Origin: an uncultured Aquincola sp.
GTDB taxonomy: Bacteria > Pseudomonadota > Gammaproteobacteria > Burkholderiales > Burkholderiaceae
Assembly: GCA_937883885.1 (NCBI GenBank)
Contig: CAKZXL010000613.1
Coordinates: 1-8,152 of the forward strand
Length of the DNA stretch: 8,152 nucleotides
Reading direction: 5' to 3'
Shown here: positions 1-5,933 of the stretch, one piece after another
Layout: each line of letters opens with the position of its first letter
How positions within the stretch are numbered: the first letter of the stretch is position 1
Notes under the pieces: model-generated
What the model saw: only the letters and a program-made list of their open reading frames with translations
Told to the model about the DNA's origin: nothing
Databases searched by the model: none
Translations under genes and position numbers: made by a program

Positions 1-447
1 CATGGAGTTGTAGACGAAGGCCGGGTTGCCCATGTGCTTGAGGCCCAGCGCCATGCCCACGCCGATGGCCAGGCCCTGGCCCAGCGAGCCGCCGGAGATT
101 TCCATGCCGGGGGTGTAGGTGGCCATGCCCGACATGGGCAGGCGGCTGTCGTCGCTGCCATAGGTGTCGAGTTCGGTTTCAGGAATCACGCCGGCCTCGA
201 TCAGCGCCGCATAAAACGCGATGGCGTAATGGCCGTGCGACAGCAGGAAGCGGTCACGGCCTTGCCACTCGGGCTCGGCCGGCCGCAGCTTCAGCGCATG
301 GCCGTAGGCCACCGCCAGCACGTCGGCATATCCCAGGGCCTGGCCGATGTAGCCCTGGCCTTGCACCTCGCCCATGCGCAGGGCATAGCGGCGGATGCGG
401 TAGGCGCACTGGCGCAGCCGCGCCAGCAGGTCGTGTTGTTCAGTCAT
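1..447 (-). CDS. Split transketolase, N-terminal (TPP-binding) subunit, partial
   Basis: Reading the minus strand from the ATG at 447 gives 149 open codons to the left edge, starting MTEQHDLLARLRQCAYRIRR. The sequence matches the N-terminal half of transketolase: a helical start, then GQALGYADVLAVAYG near residues 35-49, the conserved SHGHYA segment near 70-75, and GMEISGGSLGQGLAIGVGMA near 114-133, which corresponds to the conserved G(I/M)E-x5-LGQGL segment. The GDG thiamine-diphosphate motif would lie past the edge. Transketolase moves a two-carbon ketol unit from a ketose to an aldose in the cytoplasm. The short start before the first motif fits the separately encoded N-terminal subunits found in many bacteria, so a C-terminal subunit gene is expected just left of position 1. 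The gene lies 14 nt after dctM, with a GAGG ribosome site 6 nt before the start, so it is probably the last or near-last part of the TRAP operon. Substrate is unknown: it need not be a pentose-phosphate enzyme in this context. Confidence 0.88.
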   Translation of the reverse strand, partial: MTEQHDLLARLRQCAYRIRRYALRMGEVQGQGYIGQALGYADVLAVAYGHALKLRPAEPEWQGRDRFLLSHGHYAIAFYAALIEAGVIPETELDTYGSDDSRLPMSGMATYTPGMEISGGSLGQGLAIGVGMALGLKHMGNPAFVYNSM

Positions 448-461
448 GGAGAACCTCAGAG

Positions 462-1721
462 TTACTTCAGGATGGAGGCCGGCACGTACGACACGAGTGC
501 CAGCACGCCGAAGGCGACCAGGTAGAAGGGGCCGAGCTCACGCACCGTCTGCCCCACCTTCACCTTGGCCAGCGCGCTGGTGATGAAGAGCGTGGTGCCC
601 ACCGGCGGCGTGTAGAGGCCGATGGCGAGGTTCACCACCATCATGATCCCGAGCTGGGTCATGTCCATGCCGATGGCGTTGGCCATGGGCACGAAGACGG
701 GGGTGAGCAGCAGCACCGCGGCCGGCAGGTCGATGAACATGCCCAGGAACAGCATCATCAGGTTCATCATGACGATGACCATCCAGCCGGCATGCACGTT
801 CTGCTGCACCCAGCTGGCGATGCCGGTGGGCATCTGGTCGAAGGTGAGCAGCCAGCCGATGGCGGCCGAGGCCATGATGACCAGCAGCACCACCCCGGTG
901 GCCAGGCCCGAATGCACCACCGCTTCATGCAGCCGCCGCCAGCTCAGGTCGCGGTACACCAGCACCGACACCGCACCCGCATACAGCGTGGACAGCACGG
1001 CCACCTCGGTGGGCGTGGCGATGCCGAAGCGCAGGAAGATGATGATGAGCACCGGCAGCAGCACCGCCGGCGCCGCGTACAGCAGATGGCGGCGGAAGGC
1101 AGGGCCGTCGAAAGGCGCCGTCTCGCGCGGGAAGTGGCGGCGCTTGCCCACCCACCAGCAGGCCACCATGAAGCCGCCGCACATCAGCAGCCCCGGCAGC
1201 ACGCCGGCCACGAACAGCGACGCGATGGACGCATTGGACGTGAGGGCGAACAGGATCATCGGGATCGACGGCGGGATCAGGATGTCGATCGTGGCCGCCG
1301 CCGCCAGCGTGGCCGCCGAGAAGGCCGGCGGATAGCCCAGCCGCTTGTGCCAGGGAATCAGCAGCGAGCCGATGGCCGAGGCATCGGCCACCGCCGAGCC
1401 CGAGACGCCGCCGAACAGCGTGGACGACAGCACGCCCACCTGGGCAGGCCCGCCGTGGAAGCGTCCGATCAGCGTGCTGAGCACACCCACCAGCGCTTCG
1501 CCCAGCTTGCCGCCCATCATCAGCGAGCCGGTGAGCATGAAGAACGGGATGGCGATGAGCGGAAAGCTCTGCACCTGCGCCACCATCTGCTGCACCAGCA
1601 GGTCCAGCGGCACACGGTCGGAGCTGGCCGCCGCCGCCAGCGCCGCCACCAGCAGCGCATGGGCGATGGGCATGGCGATGACCGCCGCACCCATGAACAC
1701 GAAAAGGATCAAGGCCGTCAT
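462..1721 (-). CDS. dctM: TRAP transporter large permease subunit (DctM family)
   Basis: This 419-residue protein is almost wholly hydrophobic and has the usual DctM length (about 420-430). Family signatures are clear: FFMLTGSLMMGGKLGEALV near residues 60-78, GGVSGSAVADASAIGSLLIP near 104-123, ILIPPSIPMILFALTSNASI near 147-166, and a second-half FIDLPAAVLLLTP and YTPPVGTTLFITSALAKV near the C-terminus. DctM forms the inner-membrane channel with about 11-12 membrane helices and couples import of an organic acid to the sodium gradient. It acts with the DctQ and DctP encoded just upstream. The ATG at 1721 is preceded by GGAG at 8 nt, and only 15 nt separate it from the dctQ stop, so the genes are co-transcribed. 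The stop (TAA, 462-464) lies 14 nt before the transketolase start. The family assignment is firm; the transported compound cannot be read from this subunit. Confidence 0.96.
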   Translation of the reverse strand: MTALILFVFMGAAVIAMPIAHALLVAALAAAASSDRVPLDLLVQQMVAQVQSFPLIAIPFFMLTGSLMMGGKLGEALVGVLSTLIGRFHGGPAQVGVLSSTLFGGVSGSAVADASAIGSLLIPWHKRLGYPPAFSAATLAAAATIDILIPPSIPMILFALTSNASIASLFVAGVLPGLLMCGGFMVACWWVGKRRHFPRETAPFDGPAFRRHLLYAAPAVLLPVLIIIFLRFGIATPTEVAVLSTLYAGAVSVLVYRDLSWRRLHEAVVHSGLATGVVLLVIMASAAIGWLLTFDQMPTGIASWVQQNVHAGWMVIVMMNLMMLFLGMFIDLPAAVLLLTPVFVPMANAIGMDMTQLGIMMVVNLAIGLYTPPVGTTLFITSALAKVKVGQTVRELGPFYLVAFGVLALVSYVPASILK

Positions 1722-1736
1722 GGCAAGGTCTCCGGC

Positions 1737-2252
1737 TTACCAGTGCGCCACCGGCACCGGGGGTTGGACCTCGGGCGCGGCGCTCACGCGGTCGGCGGTC
1801 CAGGCGGCCCAGGCCGACTGCAGCGCCAGCAGGCCCAGCATCACCATGCCCACCATCACGCAGGCATAGGTGATGGAGCCGGGGATGTTCAGGATGGGCG
1901 TGCGCTCGTCATGCACGATGGGCAGCATCTGCCAGGTGGCCCAGCCCAGCGTGCCGTACAGGCCCGCCACCAGCAGCCAGCTGAACACCGCCACCACGCG
2001 CCGCGCCGCTGGCGGCAGCACTTCCACCAGGAAGGTGGTGGTGATGTGCACACCGCTGGCCGCGGCCAGCACCACGCCCGACATCACCAGCCACGGGAAC
2101 AGCAGCTCGGGCACTTCGTTGGCCCACTGCAGGCTGGCCCCGGTGGCATAGCGCAGCACGGTGTTGGCCACCAGGATCACGAAGATGACGCTGGTGCTGA
2201 GCCACAGCGTGACGCGGCACAAGGCCGTGACCACGCGTTCGATGGTGTTCAT
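1737..2252 (-). CDS. dctQ: TRAP transporter small permease subunit (DctQ family)
   Basis: This 171-residue protein has four predicted membrane helices, near residues 10-31, 47-65, 86-106 and 127-148. That is the standard DctQ layout. The family-like stretch WANEVPELLFPWLVMSG (about 43-59) and a following VHITTTFLVEVLP segment match the conserved region between helices 1 and 3. DctQ is the small inner-membrane partner that docks with DctM in tripartite TRAP importers. Its start at 2252 has a very good ribosome site, AAGGAGG, 6 nt upstream. That site overlaps the dctP stop (TGAAGGAGG), suggesting translational coupling. The C-terminal tail (about 20 residues, rich in Pro, Val and Ala) is poorly conserved in this family. 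Sequence divergence in DctQ is normal, so the call rests on topology, the short motif and its position between dctP and dctM. Confidence 0.94.
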   Translation of the reverse strand: MNTIERVVTALCRVTLWLSTSVIFVILVANTVLRYATGASLQWANEVPELLFPWLVMSGVVLAAASGVHITTTFLVEVLPPAARRVVAVFSWLLVAGLYGTLGWATWQMLPIVHDERTPILNIPGSITYACVMVGMVMLGLLALQSAWAAWTADRVSAAPEVQPPVPVAHW

Positions 2253-2264
2253 CGCAGGCCTCCT

Positions 2265-3257
2265 TCAGTTGCTGCGGGCGGCGGCCACCACCTTCTTGAC
2301 GTAGGGGCCGATGGGGCCGGCGGCCCACTTCTCCTCCACCTTGGCGGTGGCTTTTTCAAAGGCGGCCTTGTCCACCGTCGTCACCTGCACGCCCTTGGCT
2401 TTGAGGTCGGCCAGCAGGCTCTCGTCGGCCTCTTGCGAGAGCTTGCGCTGCAGCGTGGTGGCCTCGGCCGCGGCCTCGGTCACGGCCTTGCGGTCGGCTT
2501 CACTCAGGCGGTCCCAGCTGCGCTTGCTCATCAGCAACGGCGTCATCTGGAACTGGTGGCTGGTCAAGGCCAGGTGCTTCTGCACCTCGTACAGCTTGCT
2601 GGCGTGGAAGTTGGCCAGCGGGTTCTCCTGCCCGTCCACCACGCCCTGCTGCAGCGCCACGTACAGCTCGGCGAACTTGATCTGCTGCGCCTCGGCGCCC
2701 AGCGCCTGCATGATGTCCACCAGCACCGAGTCGGGCGGCGTGCGCATCTTCAGGCCCTTGACGTCTTCCACCTTGCTGATGGGCCGCTTGCCGTTGGTCA
2801 TGTGGCGGATGCCGTTGTCCCAGTAGCCCAGCACCACCATGCCCTTGGCCGCGGTCTTGTCGGCCAGCTCCTTGCCCAGCGGGCCGTCCAGCAGCTTGAA
2901 GGCCTGGGCCGAGGTGGCGAACAGGAAGGGCATGCCATAGGCCGCGTACTCGGGCACCGCGGCCGACACCGCGCCTTGCGAATTGGCGGTGATGTCCAGC
3001 GCGCCGGTGCGCACCGCGGTGACCATGGCCGCGTCGTCGCCCAGCTGCGCCGAAGGCGCCACCTGCACCTCGATGCGGCCGCCGGTCCTGGCCTTGAGCA
3101 CCTCGGCGAACTTGACCGCAGCCTCATGGCGCGGATTGCCCGGCGCGGCGCCATGGCCCAGCGTGAGCTTGAGCGGATCGGCCGCGGCGATGGCCGGGCC
3201 CAGCAGGCCGGCCACGGCCAGCGCAGCCATCAGGCGATGGAAGGTGTGTCGTTGCAT
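2265..3257 (-). CDS. dctP: TRAP transporter periplasmic solute-binding protein (DctP family)
   Basis: Taken from the ATG at 3257, this is a 330-residue protein with a signal peptide (MQRHTFHRLMAALAVAGLLG, cleavage likely near the AAAD at 25-27), then a typical DctP fold. It has LTLGHGAAPGNPRHEAAVKF (31-50), GLKMRTPPDS near 168-177, and the hallmark FAELYVALQQGVVDGQENPL near 195-214. In studied DctP proteins the Arg of the (K/R)xRxP segment, here Arg172, forms a salt bridge with the ligand carboxylate, so the ligand is probably an organic acid. The protein captures it in the periplasm and hands it to DctQM. The reading frame stays open upstream to a TTG at 3290, but the ATG at 3257 has GGAG 8-9 nt before it and puts the signal peptide exactly at the N-terminus, so I prefer it. 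The mature protein has no cysteine. Specific ligand is not assignable. Confidence 0.95.
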   Translation of the reverse strand: MQRHTFHRLMAALAVAGLLGPAIAAADPLKLTLGHGAAPGNPRHEAAVKFAEVLKARTGGRIEVQVAPSAQLGDDAAMVTAVRTGALDITANSQGAVSAAVPEYAAYGMPFLFATSAQAFKLLDGPLGKELADKTAAKGMVVLGYWDNGIRHMTNGKRPISKVEDVKGLKMRTPPDSVLVDIMQALGAEAQQIKFAELYVALQQGVVDGQENPLANFHASKLYEVQKHLALTSHQFQMTPLLMSKRSWDRLSEADRKAVTEAAAEATTLQRKLSQEADESLLADLKAKGVQVTTVDKAAFEKATAKVEEKWAAGPIGPYVKKVVAAARSN

Positions 3258-3290
3258 GGTGTCGTCTCCAGGTGTTGTGATGGACTGCAA

Positions 3291-3308
3291 GGCCCGCGGG
3301 CGCGGGCC
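3291..3308. repeat. Perfect 18-nt GC palindrome between SDR gene and dctP
   Basis: The sequence ggcccgcg-gg-cgcgggcc is a perfect inverted repeat with 8-bp arms and a 2-nt centre; in RNA a 6-7 bp stem with a 4-6 nt loop is more realistic. It lies in the 58-nt gap between the SDR stop and the dctP ATG, on the transcribed path of the operon. No run of T follows on the minus strand, so it is not a classic intrinsic terminator. A role in protecting or processing the mRNA upstream of the solute-binding protein gene is an inference. Confidence 0.6.
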
Positions 3309-3315
3309 GACAAGC

Positions 3316-4065
3316 TCAATGGATCAACATGCCGCCGTTCACGTCCAGCGTGATGCCGGTGCAATAGGCCGACAGCTCGCTGGCCAGGAACACGCAGGCG
3401 CCGGCCACGTCGGAGGCCGCGCCCAGCCGGTTCAGCGGAATGGTCTCGGCGATTTCCTTCTTGCGCTCGGGCGTCAGCTTGCCCTGGGTGATGTCGGTCT
3501 CGATCGGGCCCGGGGTGATGCAGTTGACGCGGATGCCCTGGGGGCCGAATTCACGCGCCATCGCACGCGCCAGGCCCAGCACGCCGGCCTTGGCCGCCGA
3601 GTAGTGCGGCCCGCCGAAGATGCCGCCGCCGCGCTGCGCCGACACCGACGAGATGCAGATGATGGAGCCGCCCTGCCCCGCCTGCATGGCCGGCAGCACC
3701 GCCTGCGTCATGTAGAGCGTGCCACGCAGGCTCACGTCCAGCACGCGGTCGTAGTCGGCGCCGGTGATCTCCAGCGTCTTCACCGGCTGGGTGATGCCGG
3801 CGTTGTTGAGCAGCACGTCGATGCGGCCGAACCGGGCCATCACCTCGGCCGCTGCACGCTCGCAGGCCGCCTTGTCGGTGACGTCGGCCACCAGGCCCAG
3901 GTGGCCTTCGCCCAGGCGGGCGGCGGCGGCCGCCGGGTCGGCGCGTTCCAGGTCCAGCAGCACCACCTTCGCCCCCTGCGCCGCCATCTGGCGGGCGGTG
4001 GCAAAACCCAGCCCGTTGAGCCCGGCACCGCCGGTGATCACCGCAACCTTGTCCTTGAGCAGCAT
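3316..4065 (-). CDS. Short-chain dehydrogenase/reductase (classical SDR)
   Basis: This 249-residue protein is a classical SDR of normal length. The cofactor loop is TGGAGLNGLG (11-20), a TGxxxxxGxG form, and strand 2 ends in Asp38 (VVLLDLE), which favours NAD(H) over NADP(H). NNAG is at 87-90. The catalytic set is Ser142, Tyr155 and Lys159 (YSAAK, 155-159), followed by RVNCITPGPIETD (179-191). The usual catalytic Asn in the VNLxG segment is replaced by Ser112 (DVSLRGT), a variant seen in some SDRs. Such enzymes oxidise secondary alcohols or reduce ketones in the cytoplasm. As the first gene of the TRAP operon, it probably acts on the imported compound or an early intermediate, making a ketone that the transketolase could use. 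The start at 4065 has AAGGAG (4074-4079 on the plus strand), 8 nt upstream. Sugar-alcohol, sugar-acid and 3-oxoacyl reductase relatives all look alike here, so the substrate is open. Confidence 0.93.
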   Translation of the reverse strand: MLLKDKVAVITGGAGLNGLGFATARQMAAQGAKVVLLDLERADPAAAAARLGEGHLGLVADVTDKAACERAAAEVMARFGRIDVLLNNAGITQPVKTLEITGADYDRVLDVSLRGTLYMTQAVLPAMQAGQGGSIICISSVSAQRGGGIFGGPHYSAAKAGVLGLARAMAREFGPQGIRVNCITPGPIETDITQGKLTPERKKEIAETIPLNRLGAASDVAGACVFLASELSAYCTGITLDVNGGMLIH

Positions 4066-4180
4066 GTCCGCGTCTCCTTGTGTTTGACGGCGCGATGTTC
4101 ATGGCCGCCGGGGTTGAAGACAAGCGAAGAGTTGTCAGCCTAAGATGACGAACCTTCATCCAACGCAGGGGTTCACCCGC
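4066..4180. promoter_or_regulatory. Divergent promoter region with overlapping inverted repeats (probable LysR operator)
   Basis: The 115 bp between the divergent SDR and LysR starts is less GC-rich than its surroundings and should hold both promoters. Two inverted repeats share a central half-site: GACAA (4119-4123) with TTGTC (4132-4136), 8 nt apart, and GTCA (4134-4137) with TGAC (4146-4149), also 8 nt apart. LysR-type regulators usually bind such dyads in the shared region next to their own gene. The assignment to this LysR is inference; I could not identify convincing -35/-10 pairs on either strand. Confidence 0.5.
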
Positions 4181-5110
4181 ATGGCCAGCGTCCCACCCAT
4201 CGCCAGCCTGCTGGCCTTCGAAGCCGTGGCCCGCCGCCGCAGCTTTGCGCTGGCGGCGGCCGAGCTGCACCTCACCGCCTCGGCCATCAGCCACCAGATC
4301 AGCAAGCTGGAAGCGCAGCTGGCGGTGCGCCTGTTCGAGCGCAGCGCGCACGGCGTGCGCCTGAGCCCGGCCGGCGAGGCCTACCTGTCACGCGTGGGCG
4401 GCGCCATCGCGGCGCTGGCCGCGGCCACCGACGACATGAAGCAGGGCGTGAGCAACAGCCTGTACGTGCACTCGGCGCCCAGCATCGCCAGCCTGTGGTT
4501 GATGCCGCGGCTGCGCGGCTTTGCCGAGGCGCATCCCGACATCACGCTCAACCTGTCGGCCGCGCACACGCACAGCGACTTCGGCCTTGGCCAGGCCGAC
4601 ATCGACATTCGTTACGGCGTGCCCGAATGGCCCGACCTGGAGGTGGAGCCGCTGTTCGAAGAGCTGATCCTGCCGCTGGCCAGCCCGGAGTTCATCCGCA
4701 CGCACAAGCTGCGGCGCATCGAGCAGCTGCTGGAAGTGCCGCTGATCCAGAGCAACGTCAGCATCGTGCAATGGTCCGACTGGTTCCGCGCCTTCAGCGA
4801 CCGGCGGGCGCCCGACCGCTTCGGCGTGCGCTTCGACCGCGCGCAGATGTCGCTGGACGCGGCCACCCAGGGTTTGGGCGTGGCGCTGGAAAGCGCGGTG
4901 AACGCCGGCGGCCACCTGGCCAGCGGCGCGCTGCGGCCGGTGTTCGGCTATGAGCAGGCCATCAAGGTGAAGGCGCATTTCGCGGTCTACCCGCCGCGCC
5001 ATGCCCGCCGGCCGGCGTTGGTGGCCTTCCTGGCCTGGCTGCACAGTGAAGCCAGCAGGACGCGGCAGGTGCACGGGCGCAGCGCCCGCCCTCGGCGCCA
5101 CCCGGCCTAG
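4181..5110 (+). CDS. LysR-type transcriptional regulator (GcvA-like)
   Basis: This 309-residue protein has an N-terminal winged helix-turn-helix at about residues 5-65. The core SFALAAAELHLTASAISHQI (21-40), followed by SKLEAQLAVRLFERS (41-55) and LSPAGEAYL, is typical of the GcvA-like branch. The effector-binding domain begins near residue 92 (YVHSAPSIASLWLMPRLRGF) and runs to about 290. The C-terminus ends in an Arg-rich tail (SRTRQVHGRSARPRRHPA), longer than usual. It is transcribed away from the SDR-TRAP-transketolase operon, the usual layout for a LysR protein that activates its neighbour in response to the imported compound or a metabolite. I chose the ATG at 4181 because AGGGG lies 9 nt upstream and the HTH begins at once. 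An in-frame ATG at 4145 would add 12 residues but has no ribosome site and lies inside the inverted-repeat operator. The effector is unknown. Confidence 0.92.
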   Translation: MASVPPIASLLAFEAVARRRSFALAAAELHLTASAISHQISKLEAQLAVRLFERSAHGVRLSPAGEAYLSRVGGAIAALAAATDDMKQGVSNSLYVHSAPSIASLWLMPRLRGFAEAHPDITLNLSAAHTHSDFGLGQADIDIRYGVPEWPDLEVEPLFEELILPLASPEFIRTHKLRRIEQLLEVPLIQSNVSIVQWSDWFRAFSDRRAPDRFGVRFDRAQMSLDAATQGLGVALESAVNAGGHLASGALRPVFGYEQAIKVKAHFAVYPPRHARRPALVAFLAWLHSEASRTRQVHGRSARPRRHPA

Positions 5111-5111
5111 G

Positions 5112-5142
5112 GATGCACACAGCGCCAGGCCTTGTGCATACA
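5112..5142. promoter_or_regulatory. Putative GntR operator upstream of gntR-family gene
   Basis: A perfect 7-bp inverted repeat, ATGCACA (5113-5119) and TGTGCAT (5133-5139), is separated by 13 nt. Each arm is part of a 10-mer, gatgcacaca (5112-5121) and tgtgcataca (5133-5142). Each differs by one base from an element in the promoter of the hydrolase gene at 5877-5907. It ends 23 nt before the gntR start. TGT-N4-ACA type dyads, as in tgtgcataca, fit operators of FadR-type GntR regulators. Binding by the adjacent GntR is inferred. Confidence 0.62.
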
Positions 5143-5159
5143 TCTTCAGCCCCTAGACT
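5132..5159 (+). promoter_or_regulatory. Weak candidate core promoter for gntR-family gene
   Basis: A TTGTGC (5132-5137) and TAGACT (5154-5159) pair with a 16-nt spacer resembles -35/-10 boxes weakly (3/6 and 4/6 matches). If used, transcription would begin at or next to the A of the gntR ATG at 5166. That would agree with the absence of any ribosome site there. The -35 would lie inside the right arm of the operator, so a bound regulator would block it. Box matches are poor and this is only suggestive. Confidence 0.3.
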
Positions 5160-5165
5160 GCCGCC

Positions 5166-5834
5166 ATGACCCGCCTGTCCGAGCAACTGCGCGAAGCCAT
5201 CGAAGAAGAGATCGCCACCGGCGTGCTGCTGCCCGGCACGCACCTGGACGAAGTGGAACTGGCGCGGCGCTTCGGTGTGTCGCGCACGCCGATCCGTGAG
5301 GCGCTGAGCCTGCTGCTGGGCGAAGGCCTGATCGAGAACCGGCCGCGGCGCGGCGCGGTGGTCACGCAGCTGTCGCCGCTGCGGCTGGTGGAGATGTTCG
5401 AGGTGATGGCCGAGCTGGAGGCCATGTGCGCGCGCCTGGCCTCACGCCGCATCACCGAGGCGGAGCTGGCCGCGATGGACGAGGCCCATGCCGCCTGCCG
5501 CGATGCAGCCCAGGGCGCCGACACCGACGCCTACTTCTATGCCAACGAGCGCTTTCACTACGCGCTCTACACCGCTTCGCACAACACCTTCCTGGCCGAG
5601 CAGGCCACGGCCCTGCAGCGCAAGCTGCGGCCCTACCGGCGCCTGCAGCTGCGCGTGCGCCACCGGCTGATGGGCTCGTTCACCGAGCACCAGGCCATCC
5701 TCGACGCCTTGCATGCCGGCGACACAGAAGCGGCGGTGCGCAGCGTGCGCGCCCACGTGCTGGTGCAGGGCGAGCGCTTTGCCGACTTGATCGCCAGCCT
5801 GAACCGCCTCGGCGAGCCCACACCCTCGGGTTGA
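5166..5834 (+). CDS. GntR-family transcriptional regulator, FCD domain (FadR subfamily)
   Basis: This 222-residue protein has an N-terminal winged helix-turn-helix (about 3-70) with the canonical GntR core ELARRFGVSRTPIREALSLL (31-50) and GLIENRPRRGAVV (54-66). The C-terminal FCD ligand domain (about 75-205) is all-helical. His131, His175 and His197, with Asn127, occupy the positions that bind a metal ion in many FCD domains, where the ion helps hold a carboxylate ligand. Members of this group mostly act as repressors released by an organic acid. The gene lies 55 bp after the LysR stop, in the same direction, and upstream of the secreted hydrolase gene. Matching operator-like repeats lie just upstream of this gene and of the hydrolase gene, so self-control plus control of the hydrolase is likely. 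The ATG at 5166 has no ribosome site before it. The wHTH starts within a few residues of it, so it still seems the correct start. Confidence 0.94.
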   Translation: MTRLSEQLREAIEEEIATGVLLPGTHLDEVELARRFGVSRTPIREALSLLLGEGLIENRPRRGAVVTQLSPLRLVEMFEVMAELEAMCARLASRRITEAELAAMDEAHAACRDAAQGADTDAYFYANERFHYALYTASHNTFLAEQATALQRKLRPYRRLQLRVRHRLMGSFTEHQAILDALHAGDTEAAVRSVRAHVLVQGERFADLIASLNRLGEPTPSG

Positions 5835-5876
5835 CACGGGTCGGCGAAGTCCGACAACGTATACCCTGATGGCGCC

Positions 5877-5907
5877 TGTGTATGCACCAACTAGATTGGT
5901 GCACACA
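5877..5907. promoter_or_regulatory. Putative GntR operator upstream of hydrolase gene
   Basis: A perfect 8-bp inverted repeat, TGCACCAA (5883-5890) and TTGGTGCA (5896-5903) with a 5-nt centre, is flanked by TGTG on the left and CACA on the right. It holds the 10-mers tgtatgcacc (5879-5888) and ggtgcacaca (5898-5907), each one base different from an arm of the element upstream of the GntR gene. It ends 26 nt before the hydrolase ATG, in the 99-bp gap after gntR. This is a strong candidate for repression or activation by the neighbouring GntR protein; the binding itself is inferred. Confidence 0.68.
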
Positions 5908-5933
5908 GTACGACCATAACGAGGAGACAACCC

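Noticed and set aside
34..525. Plus-strand open frame across the transketolase gene
   Set aside because: Composition is typical of an antisense shadow, and the minus strand gives a convincing transketolase N-terminal subunit.
3258..3290. Upstream TTG start for dctP adding 11 residues
   Set aside because: The ATG at 3257 has a good ribosome site and begins directly with the signal peptide; the extension would put extra polar and acidic residues in front of it.
3291..3308. Intrinsic terminator after the SDR gene
   Set aside because: The palindrome is strong but lacks a T-run on the minus strand, and the downstream genes are closely spaced, so transcription probably continues.
792..3353. Very long plus-strand open frame (853 codons) opposite the TRAP genes
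   Set aside because: Its translation is dominated by His, Gln, Arg and Gly with no family resemblance, as expected antisense to GC-rich coding DNA. The minus-strand frames there encode clear DctM, DctQ and DctP proteins.
4145..4180. Upstream ATG start for the LysR gene
   Set aside because: No ribosome site before 4145, and the codon lies within an inverted repeat; the ATG at 4181 has AGGGG at good spacing and fits usual LysR N-termini.
5831..5865. Promoter for the hydrolase using TTGACA (5831-5836) and TATACC (5860-5865)
   Set aside because: The TTGACA matches consensus but overlaps the gntR stop, and the spacer is 23 nt, too long for a sigma-70 promoter.
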